5,075 nucleotides of DNA, taken from contig CAIXDD010000057.1 in the NCBI GenBank assembly GCA_903918155.1, forward strand, positions 1-5,075, read 5' to 3'. The translations under genes were made by a program, and so were the position numbers. This DNA is from an uncultured Hyphomicrobiales bacterium (GTDB lineage Bacteria; Pseudomonadota; Alphaproteobacteria; Rhizobiales; Beijerinckiaceae). Shown in pieces: positions 1 to 5,075 of this stretch. Within the stretch, counting starts at the first letter, position 1. Each line of letters begins with the position of its first letter. The notes beneath the pieces are model-generated. The model ran no database searches. It was given only the letters and a program-made list of their open reading frames with translations, and had not been told where the DNA came from.

Positions 1-2433
1 AGAAAGAACCGTCAGAGATGGAATTTGCGATGTTGCAAACGAGGAGAAGTTTAGGCGACCGCCAGTCGTGAAGCATATCGCTTTGTTCTTCGTGTCAGGC
101 AGAGGAAAGATCTGTGGAATTCGATTCCTAAACTCATTCAATTCATGAGAAAAATAAATCTTCTTTATGCAATATGGTCGATAGAGAGATTCTCGAATGG
201 CGGCCTGATCAAAAGTAATTATATGATTTGAGGCAGCAAGCTTTTTTAAATTCCGAGTCCATTTTATGTCCTGAGTATAGTTTTTCTCTGAGAATTTAAA
301 GTCGCGATTTTTGTGTTCGGAAATAGCTGTTCTTGAATTGTTATATACACAAATAAAAGCTTTTACTTTCTCTTCCAGAGCAGACTTGGAAACGGCGTAC
401 ATCCAATCGTCCCGATTTGTTACGACACCCAAGGAATACATTTTGAAAATCGCACGCTCGAACGAAGAGCTTTTTGCATTTTTTGTCTCTTTTGATACGA
501 GCGGCATAAAAACAGAAAAATCGTTTGCTTCTCCGCTGATCCAGTTTCCTTTTTCATCGGGCGTCAAAGATTCCAGTTCAAGGTCTTGAAGTTTCGTGTG
601 AGCGATTGAAGCAAGTTTGTCCTCTGCAGTCTCCATTTCAGGGCGTCTGGCGTAATAGATTGTAGAGCATGATTTTTCGTCTTTTTTGGTTGTGCGCTTG
701 ATTAGAAAAGAAATAGCCACGCCGGTCTGGATACCAAAGACGTTATGTTTGGTTCCAGACAGCTTCGGATTGGCGCGAACGTCGCCCCCGAGATCGACCA
801 CATAAATCTCCGAATACTCGCCGGCGACAGATTTTCGAAAACCGTCTAACGTCCGGCTCTCAATGAAGCTCCGGTTGGTGACGAACGCTAAAATTCCGTC
901 ATCATGTAGCCGGTCCGAAGCCCATCGGAAAAAGCGCGTATACATGTCATACGCTTTCGTCTTCTGCGCCGTGCTTTTTTTGATGTACGTGTCCTTGATG
1001 CGCTGGTCGATTTTCGGATAGGTGCGGTTCTTGTTATTGTCGTTCTCGTTCTGCTGGTTGGCGTTATACGGGGGATTGCCGATCAGGACGGAGATCTTGC
1101 GGTTGTTCTGACGCTTGATGCGCTCGACGTTTTCTTCCGACAATGCGCCGAAGAGATCGTGCTGGTGGCCTGAACGGATGCCAAGGCCTGCCACATTGTC
1201 CAGCGTGTCCACGAAACACAAGTTCGGAAACTCGGCGTATTGTCCCATGATTGCGGCGTAGGTCGCCTCGATATTCAGGTTCGCTACGTAATAGGGGAGG
1301 ATCGCCACTTCGTTGGCATGCAGCTCCTCTTTGTATTTGTGGGCGAGCTTCGTCTTTTGTCCCCGGAAATGCTCCAGCACTTCGCAAATGAACGTGCCTG
1401 TGCCCGTGGCCGGATCAAGTATCTCGACATTGCGGTCGATGAGAGATTTTCCGAAATGTTTCTGGCAAAGCCAGTCGGCGCTTTCTATCATGAAGCGCAC
1501 GATTTCCTGCGGCGTATAGACCACGCCGAGCCGGTCGGCGGCCTTAGGGTTGTAGACCTTGTAGAACTTCTCGTAGATGACCTTGAGGAAGGTTTGTTTT
1601 TCGGTGTGGCTTTTGATTTGGTGAGCCGTAGCGCGGATCGCGTTATAATAGGGTTCTAGTCCCCGTAACGTGTTCTTCTTCAGCTCGCCTTTGAAGAAAA
1701 GGCCCTCCAGCGCGTAGAGTTCTTTGGCGACGTTGTTGTGGCGATGGAAGTCGTCTTCGTCGAAGACCTTTGAAAAAATTTCTTCCGTCAAAATATGCTG
1801 TATGAGCATTTCGCGCACGTCCTCGGCTGTGACCGAGGGATTGATCGTCTCCTTGGCATGCTTGAGGAACTTTTCTATCGCTTTCCTGAACGCGGCGTTC
1901 TTCGCCTGTGCGACTTCGATCATCTCGCGCAAGGCGGCGAGGTCGTTCGGCAGGTCGATCTGGAATTGGCCCACCGCCTTGCGGAACTCGCCGATCTCCG
2001 GGCGCTCGAAGCTGAAGAAGAGTTCTAGTAGGTGCTCCAGCCGCGCGACGTCCCCGACGGGACAGCGAATCACCTCGTTCCCGTTTTGGAAAAGAACGGC
2101 GGTCTGGCTGTCCTCGAAAATGATGTTGTCGCGTGGATAGCCCCTCCGGAATTTGATCTCGATCTCTCGGTCGAGGTCGTCCGCCTCGTCTTTGGCCTCC
2201 CAATATCCGAACGGCAGGCGGACATCGTAGAGCAGGGCGCCGTCGACGGTGCGGGGCTTGCCGTCTTGCTTGGGAAGGTCGTGTTCGGCGATGAAAACGA
2301 GATCGCGCGAGCGGGCGTAGTCCTTGAGGAGATCCTTGAAGGCCTCCCGGACCACCGTTTCCTTGGTCTTCCCGGAAAAGCGCTTCAAATCCGAAAGATT
2401 GTTCAAATACTTGTCGATAATCAGCCGGCTCAT
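1..2433 (-). CDS. Single-chain restriction-modification enzyme (type IIG / type ISP-like; nuclease + N6-adenine methyltransferase + specificity region), 3' end off window
   Basis: Predicted to methylate adenine in a specific site using SAM and to cut unmodified invading DNA. I translated all 811 codons from ATG 2433 to position 1 and found no stop, so the C-terminus is missing. Residues 64-82 (VDGALLYDV...GYWEAKD) hold a PD-(D/E)xK-like nuclease signature, D70-x8-E79-A-K81. Residues about 110-290 look helical and have no Walker A or DEAD box, so the helicase of true type ISP enzymes is absent. The methyltransferase shows motif X (GVVYTPQEIV, 303-312), motif I (DPATGTGTF, 340-348), acidic E375 (HANEV), D409 and catalytic motif IV NPPY (453-456). 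From about residue 470, including LYRPY (750-754), it resembles the type ISP specificity region. The start is firm: no other ATG, GTG or TTG follows the in-frame upstream TAG; the ribosome site is weak (GGGGCGGG). GC drops strongly toward the C-terminus. The class is confident; the target site is unknown. Confidence 0.9.
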   Translation of the reverse strand, partial: MSRLIIDKYLNNLSDLKRFSGKTKETVVREAFKDLLKDYARSRDLVFIAEHDLPKQDGKPRTVDGALLYDVRLPFGYWEAKDEADDLDREIEIKFRRGYPRDNIIFEDSQTAVLFQNGNEVIRCPVGDVARLEHLLELFFSFERPEIGEFRKAVGQFQIDLPNDLAALREMIEVAQAKNAAFRKAIEKFLKHAKETINPSVTAEDVREMLIQHILTEEIFSKVFDEDDFHRHNNVAKELYALEGLFFKGELKKNTLRGLEPYYNAIRATAHQIKSHTEKQTFLKVIYEKFYKVYNPKAADRLGVVYTPQEIVRFMIESADWLCQKHFGKSLIDRNVEILDPATGTGTFICEVLEHFRGQKTKLAHKYKEELHANEVAILPYYVANLNIEATYAAIMGQYAEFPNLCFVDTLDNVAGLGIRSGHQHDLFGALSEENVERIKRQNNRKISVLIGNPPYNANQQNENDNNKNRTYPKIDQRIKDTYIKKSTAQKTKAYDMYTRFFRWASDRLHDDGILAFVTNRSFIESRTLDGFRKSVAGEYSEIYVVDLGGDVRANPKLSGTKHNVFGIQTGVAISFLIKRTTKKDEKSCSTIYYARRPEMETAEDKLASIAHTKLQDLELESLTPDEKGNWISGEANDFSVFMPLVSKETKNAKSSSFERAIFKMYSLGVVTNRDDWMYAVSKSALEEKVKAFICVYNNSRTAISEHKNRDFKFSEKNYTQDIKWTRNLKKLAASNHIITFDQAAIRESLYRPYCIKKIYFSHELNEFRNRIPQIFPLPDTKNKAICFTTGGRLNFSSFATSQIPSLTVLS

Positions 2434-2468
2434 GCCCGCCCCGTGGGATCGCCTTTTTCGGACATAGC

Positions 2469-2502
2469 CTAACTTAGACTAAACAATAAATCTATTGCTT
2501 AG
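2469..2502. promoter_or_regulatory. Cluster of CTAA/TTAG inverted half-sites, candidate operator of the restriction-modification gene
   Basis: CTAA occurs at 2469 and 2479, exactly 10 bp apart, and TTAG at 2474 and 2499. The largest element is an inverted repeat with arms CTAAACAATA (2479-2488) and TATTGCTTAG (2493-2502), matching at 9 of 10 positions around a 4-base centre. A smaller palindrome, CTAA-C-TTAG (2469-2477), abuts it. The array lies 36-69 bp upstream of the restriction gene start, where its promoter should be. Restriction-modification genes are often autoregulated by controller proteins at such arrays, but no controller gene is in view, so the binding protein is unknown. The symmetry is seen directly; the function is inferred. 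Confidence 0.45.
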
Positions 2503-2507
2503 AACAA
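2478..2507 (-). promoter_or_regulatory. Possible sigma-70-type promoter of the restriction-modification gene
   Basis: Read on the minus strand, TTGTTC (2507-2502) is followed after 18 bases by TTTAGT (2483-2478), about 45 bp before the start codon. The -10 match is poor, and the choice rests partly on the local AT-richness of 2470-2510 in an otherwise GC-rich region. The 10-bp-arm palindrome would lie between and over these boxes, which would suit repression. Treat it as a guess about position, not a firm promoter. Confidence 0.25.
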
Positions 2508-2520
2508 GATTGGGCTTACG

Positions 2521-2562
2521 CCGGCGCGACATAAAGAAATCTTTATACCGGCCTTGCGCCGG
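2521..2562. repeat. GC-rich inverted repeat flanking the ahcY operator-like palindrome
   Basis: CCGGCGC at 2521-2527 and GCGCCGG at 2556-2562 are perfect 7-bp inverted copies. They enclose the AT-rich palindrome at 2531-2546, giving a nested symmetrical arrangement. In GC-rich DNA such 7-mers can arise by chance. The right arm overlaps the proposed -35 box. No function is claimed. Confidence 0.3.
2531..2546. promoter_or_regulatory. Operator-like palindrome of ahcY, probably for an ArsR-family SahR/SamR-type methionine-cycle regulator
   Basis: A perfect inverted repeat, ATAAAGA-AA-TCTTTAT, has 7-bp arms and a 2-bp centre and stands out as AT-rich in GC-rich surroundings. It lies 81 bp upstream of the ahcY start codon. 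From memory of comparative-genomics work, palindromes of this ATAAAG...CTTTAT form precede methionine and SAH-cycle genes in Alphaproteobacteria and are assigned to ArsR-family regulators that sense SAM or SAH. The palindrome is seen directly; the regulator is inferred and its gene is not in this window. It lies just upstream of the proposed -35 box. Confidence 0.6.
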
Positions 2563-2582
2563 GGGCGGGGGGCTGCTATAGG
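2554..2582 (+). promoter_or_regulatory. Candidate ahcY promoter
   Basis: TTGCGC (2554-2559) and TATAGG (2577-2582) are separated by 17 bases, a normal sigma-70 spacing. A start site near 2589 would leave a leader of roughly 40 bases, too short for a known SAH or SAM riboswitch, and I recognise no such structure here. The -35 box begins 8 bases after the operator-like palindrome ends, so a bound regulator could interfere with or help polymerase. Confidence 0.4.
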
Positions 2583-2615
2583 CCCATCCGGATCATTCTG
2601 TCCGTTTCCAAGATT

Positions 2616-2626
2616 CGGGATTTCCC
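2616..2626 (+). promoter_or_regulatory. Weak ribosome binding site of ahcY
   Basis: CGGGA (2616-2620) ends six bases before the ATG at 2627 and is the only Shine-Dalgarno-like sequence at usable distance. It forms part of the small palindrome GGGA-TT-TCCC immediately before the start codon; a two-base loop makes a stable hairpin unlikely. A GATTC site (the GANTC target of CcrM in Alphaproteobacteria) is at 2612-2616. Confidence 0.35.
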
Positions 2627-4030
2627 ATGACCGCTCATACCGATTACGCCGTCGCCGACATCAAGCTCGCCGACTGGGGCCGCAAGGAGCTCGCCATCGC
2701 CGAGACCGAAATGCCCGGCCTCATGGCGACGCGCGCCGAATATGGCGCCCGCCAGCCGCTCAAGGGCGCCCGCATCGCCGGCTCGCTGCACATGACCATC
2801 CAGACCGGCGTGCTCATCGAGACGCTGAAGGCGCTGGGCGCCGACGTGCGCTGGGCCTCGTGCAACATCTATTCGACGCAGGACCACGCCGCCGCCGCCA
2901 TCGCGGCCGCCGGCACGCCGGTCTTCGCGATCAAGGGCGAGAGCCTCGAGGATTACTGGGAGTACACCCACAAGATCTTCGAATGGGCCGACGGCGGCAC
3001 GCCGAACATGATCCTCGACGACGGCGGCGACGCCACCATGCTCATCCATCTGGGCATGCGCGCCGAGAAGGGCGACGTCGCCTTCCTCGACAAGCCCGGC
3101 AATGAGGAGGAGGAGATCCTCTTCGCGGCCATCAAGAAGCGCCTGAAGTCCAGCCCCGGCTGGTACGCCCGCAACGGCGAGGCCATCAAGGGCGTGTCGG
3201 AAGAGACCACCACGGGCGTGCATCGCCTCTACAATATGGAGAAGGACGGCTCGCTCCTGTGGCCGGCCATCAACGTGAACGATTCCGTCACCAAGTCGAA
3301 GTTCGACAATCTCTACGGCTGCAAGGAATCGCTGGTGGACGGCATCCGCCGCGGCACCGACGTGATGATGGCGGGCAAGGTCGCCATGGTCGCGGGCTTC
3401 GGCGACGTGGGCAAGGGCTCCGCCGCCTCGCTGCGCAACGCGGGCTGCCGCGTGCTCGTCTCCGAGATCGATCCCATCTGCGCGCTGCAGGCGGCGATGG
3501 AAGGCTATGAAGTGACCACGATGGAGGACGCCGCTCCGCGCGCCGACATTTTCGTCACCGCCACCGGCAATGTCGACGTGATCACCCTCGATCACATGCG
3601 CGCCATGAAGGATCGCGCCATCGTCTGCAACATCGGCCATTTCGACTCCGAGATTCAGGTCGCCGGCCTCAAGAATCTCAAGTGGAACAACATCAAGCCG
3701 CAGGTCGACGAGGTGGAGTTCCCCGACGGCAAGCGCATCATCCTGCTGTCGGAAGGCCGCCTGGTGAACCTCGGCAACGCGACCGGCCATCCCTCCTTCG
3801 TGATGTCGGCCTCCTTCACCAACCAGACGCTCGCGCAGATCGAGCTGTGGACCAAGCAGGGCCAATACGCCCGCAAGGTCTACACCCTGCCCAAGCATCT
3901 CGACGAGAAGGTCGCCGCCCTCCATCTGGACAAGATCGGCGTCCGCCTTACCAAGCTAACCAACCAGCAGGCCCAATATCTCGGCCTGCCCGAGCAGGGC
4001 CCCTACAAGCCCGATCATTATCGCTATTGA
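2627..4030 (+). CDS. ahcY: Adenosylhomocysteinase (S-adenosyl-L-homocysteine hydrolase, EC 3.13.2.1)
   Basis: Cytosolic NAD+-dependent enzyme that reversibly splits S-adenosylhomocysteine into adenosine and homocysteine, relieving product inhibition of methyltransferases and feeding the methionine cycle. The 467-residue protein is complete. Substrate and catalytic positions of the family are all visible: H55 (SLHMTIQT), DDGGD (131-135), E193 (SEETTTGVH), K223 and D227 (VTKSKFDN), C232, H338 (NIGHFD) and H388 (GHPS). The NAD-binding loop is GFGDVGKG (257-264). The C-terminal K461 and Y465 (KPDHYRY) reach into the partner subunit's cofactor site in the tetramer. About 36 extra residues between D132 and E193 (roughly 145-190) match the insertion that distinguishes many bacterial enzymes from the shorter animal form. 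ATG 2627 fits the usual N-terminus. An operator-like palindrome lies upstream and an intrinsic terminator downstream, suggesting a single-gene unit. Confidence 0.98.
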   Translation: MTAHTDYAVADIKLADWGRKELAIAETEMPGLMATRAEYGARQPLKGARIAGSLHMTIQTGVLIETLKALGADVRWASCNIYSTQDHAAAAIAAAGTPVFAIKGESLEDYWEYTHKIFEWADGGTPNMILDDGGDATMLIHLGMRAEKGDVAFLDKPGNEEEEILFAAIKKRLKSSPGWYARNGEAIKGVSEETTTGVHRLYNMEKDGSLLWPAINVNDSVTKSKFDNLYGCKESLVDGIRRGTDVMMAGKVAMVAGFGDVGKGSAASLRNAGCRVLVSEIDPICALQAAMEGYEVTTMEDAAPRADIFVTATGNVDVITLDHMRAMKDRAIVCNIGHFDSEIQVAGLKNLKWNNIKPQVDEVEFPDGKRIILLSEGRLVNLGNATGHPSFVMSASFTNQTLAQIELWTKQGQYARKVYTLPKHLDEKVAALHLDKIGVRLTKLTNQQAQYLGLPEQGPYKPDHYRY

Positions 4031-4037
4031 TCCCGCC

Positions 4038-4060
4038 GGAGGCGGGCCCGTCCCGCCTCC
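4038..4060 (+). repeat. GC-rich hairpin just after ahcY
   Basis: GGAGGCGGG (4038-4046) pairs perfectly with CCCGCCTCC (4052-4060) across a 5-base loop, starting 8 bases after the ahcY stop. It has no T-run, so it is not an intrinsic terminator by itself; it may protect the mRNA 3' end or assist the terminator that follows. An alternative shorter stem, CCCGCC-GGA-GGCGGG (4032-4046), competes with it. Confidence 0.5.
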
Positions 4061-4081
4061 AGACCGGCCATTCGACTAAAA

Positions 4082-4117
4082 AAACGCCTCCGGACCCCTC
4101 CGGAGGCGTTTCATTTT
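4082..4117 (+). terminator. Intrinsic (rho-independent) terminator of ahcY
   Basis: A perfect 12-bp stem, AAACGCCTCCGG (4082-4093) with CCGGAGGCGTTT (4100-4111), encloses a 6-base loop and is followed by CATTTT, giving a T-rich tail. Seven A residues precede it (4078-4084), so on the minus strand it reads as a hairpin followed by seven T, which is an even better terminator. It ends ahcY transcription 50-90 bases past the stop codon and separates it from the next gene. Confidence 0.9.
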
Positions 4118-4224
4118 GATTAACCACTCCTCAGCCTGCGCTGGCGAAGATATGGTGGAGTGATTCGCGCATCGGGAGGCCAAGCCGACGCGCGATGCGA
4201 ACTGACACTGGGGACCACCTGAGC

Positions 4225-5075
4225 ATGGACTTGCGGCGGCGCTTGGGCAGCGTTCCTCACGGAACGCCGATGCGGGATTCTGCCCCCGGAAACGGCGGAT
4301 CTCCGCGCATCGGCTTGCGCCGCGCCCTCGCAGGCGCCAGCGCGCTGACGCCGATCCGCGCAATCTCGCCTCTCGCGCTCTCGTCCCTCGCCGCCTTGCC
4401 CCTCGCCGCCTTGCCGCTTGCGGTCTTGTGGCCGCTCGTCGCCCGCGCCGAGGGCGCTGCGCCCTTCGAGGGCCCTTCCTCCTCCGTCGTCCTGGGCTTC
4501 AGCCTGTTCGCGCTCGGCGTGGCCGGCTGCGCCCTCGCCTCGCTGGTCCATCTCATGCGCCGGCGCGGCGCGGGCGCGAAGGCGCGCGATGCGCGGGCCG
4601 AACTGGCCGCCGCGCGCGCCGCCCTCGACCGCGCCAACGCCTTTCTCGCCGTCGACCGCCAGATCATGATCGCCTGGGGCGCGGCGGACGAGGAGCCCGA
4701 CATTCAAGGCGATCTCGCGCTCGTGGCCGAGCCCGGCTCCGGCCGCAGCCCGCTCGCCTTCGGCGCCTGGCTCGCCGGCGAGCCCGCGGCCCAGCTGGAG
4801 TCCTGCGTCGCGCGGCTGCGCGCGCGCGGCGAGAGCTTCCGCCTGTCGCTGGCCACGCTGGCCGGCGCCCATGTGGAGGCCGAGGGGCGCGCCGTGGGCG
4901 GGCGGGCGGTGCTGCGCCTCCGCGACGTCTCGGGCGACCGGCTCGAACTGGCGCAGGTGCGCGAGCGCTGCGCGCGCGCCGGCGCCGAGGCCGAATCCTT
5001 CCGCGCCCTTCTCGACGCCGCCCCCGGCGCGGCCTGGATGCGCGACGCCGCCGGCAAGCTCGTCTGGGTCAATGC
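4225..5075 (+). CDS. Membrane-bound PAS-domain sensor histidine kinase, N-terminal part (DivL-like candidate), 3' end off window
   Basis: The frame is open from an in-frame TGA at 4117 to the right edge, giving 283 full codons from ATG 4225. Numbering from there, two hydrophobic segments (about 47-73 and 87-110) flank a short loop, and MRRR at 111-114 favours a cytoplasmic remainder. A helical linker rich in Ala, Arg and Glu (115-140) leads to a divergent PAS-like module (about 140-235), then a second helix (238-262) and a PAS start, LLDAAPGAAWMRD..GKLVWVN (262-283). The kinase region lies outside the window, so histidine kinase is inferred. From memory, rhizobial ahcY neighbours divL, a cell-cycle pseudokinase acting on CckA; that identity is plausible but untested. 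ATG 4225 has GGGGA ten bases upstream; ATG 4270 (GGA six bases upstream) and ATG 4195 are alternatives. Codon use is extremely GC-rich (about 78% GC near the end), typical of the host. Confidence 0.8.
   Translation, partial: MDLRRRLGSVPHGTPMRDSAPGNGGSPRIGLRRALAGASALTPIRAISPLALSSLAALPLAALPLAVLWPLVARAEGAAPFEGPSSSVVLGFSLFALGVAGCALASLVHLMRRRGAGAKARDARAELAAARAALDRANAFLAVDRQIMIAWGAADEEPDIQGDLALVAEPGSGRSPLAFGAWLAGEPAAQLESCVARLRARGESFRLSLATLAGAHVEAEGRAVGGRAVLRLRDVSGDRLELAQVRERCARAGAEAESFRALLDAAPGAAWMRDAAGKLVWVN

Noticed and set aside
311..589. A 92-codon plus-strand frame in the AT-rich segment
   Set aside because: It overlaps the specificity region of the restriction gene, whose own frame continues without a stop; there is no ribosome site or domain.
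1064..2203. Minus-strand frames at 1064-1387 and 1643-2203, which might suggest a frameshifted gene
   Set aside because: They are in a different phase from ATG 2433, whose frame I followed line by line to position 1 without interruption. The gene is not broken in this window.
1240..2472. Several plus-strand open frames of 77-146 codons inside the restriction gene
   Set aside because: The minus-strand frame is open for 811 codons with ordered nuclease and methyltransferase motifs; the plus-strand frames are its complements and have no recognisable motif.
2583..2626. SAH or SAM riboswitch in the ahcY leader
   Set aside because: The leader after the likely start site is only about 40 bases and shows no recognisable conserved core; the palindromic operator is the better explanation for regulation.
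2576..3925. A 449-codon open frame on the minus strand across ahcY
   Set aside because: It lies antisense to an unmistakable, full-length ahcY. Long antisense frames are expected opposite GC-rich codons, and its His/Gly/Ala/Asp-rich translation shows no recognisable domain.
4118..4224. A promoter for the PAS-kinase gene
   Set aside because: TTGATT (4116-4121) and GATATG (4149-4154) are present but 27 bases apart, and no other convincing pair of boxes is visible. A promoter is expected after the terminator but cannot be placed.
4120..4872. A 250-codon open frame on the minus strand opposite the PAS-kinase gene
   Set aside because: Low-complexity Arg/Ala/Gly-rich translation in about 75% GC DNA; the plus-strand frame shows membrane segments and a PAS start, so this is a shadow.

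Overview
This window looks like a high-GC alphaproteobacterial chromosome, most likely of the Rhizobiales (Hyphomicrobiales) group. The reasons are the strong G/C third-position preference of the two rightward genes, an S-adenosylhomocysteinase with the bacterial-type insertion, a methionine-cycle-type palindrome in its promoter, and a two-membrane-pass PAS sensor-kinase-like gene directly downstream. From memory, an ahcY-divL neighbourhood also occurs in rhizobia. The order is an inference; genus is not resolved.

Layout. Positions 1-2433 (minus strand) hold 811 uninterrupted codons of one large gene whose 3' end lies beyond the left edge. It encodes a single-chain restriction-modification enzyme: a D-x8-E-A-K nuclease motif near the N-terminus, a helical linker, a gamma-type N6-adenine methyltransferase (DPATGTGTF and NPPY) and the start of a type ISP-like specificity region. 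No helicase motifs are present. GC falls from about 58% (one line sampled near the 5' end) to about 33% across 121-360, as expected of acquired or mosaic DNA. Positions 2434-2626 are a divergent intergenic region with two separate palindromic elements: a CTAA/TTAG array (2469-2502) near the restriction gene and an ATAAAGA-AA-TCTTTAT operator-like site (2531-2546) near ahcY. Positions 2627-4030 encode a full-length adenosylhomocysteinase, followed by a plain hairpin and a strong intrinsic terminator (4038-4117). From about 4225 to the right edge runs the N-terminal part of a membrane-bound PAS protein, probably a sensor histidine kinase and possibly DivL.

How the genes relate. AhcY removes S-adenosylhomocysteine, the inhibitory by-product of all SAM-dependent methylation, including that by the divergently transcribed methyltransferase. 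That link is real biochemically, but nothing in the sequence proves that the two are co-regulated; a defence gene inserted beside a housekeeping gene is the simpler reading. The kinase gene is separated from ahcY by the terminator and probably has its own promoter.

I found no tRNA, rRNA, CRISPR array, insertion sequence or riboswitch. The most unusual material is the restriction-modification gene with its AT-rich specificity end and the palindrome cluster in front of it. I would not call it a new system from this window alone.
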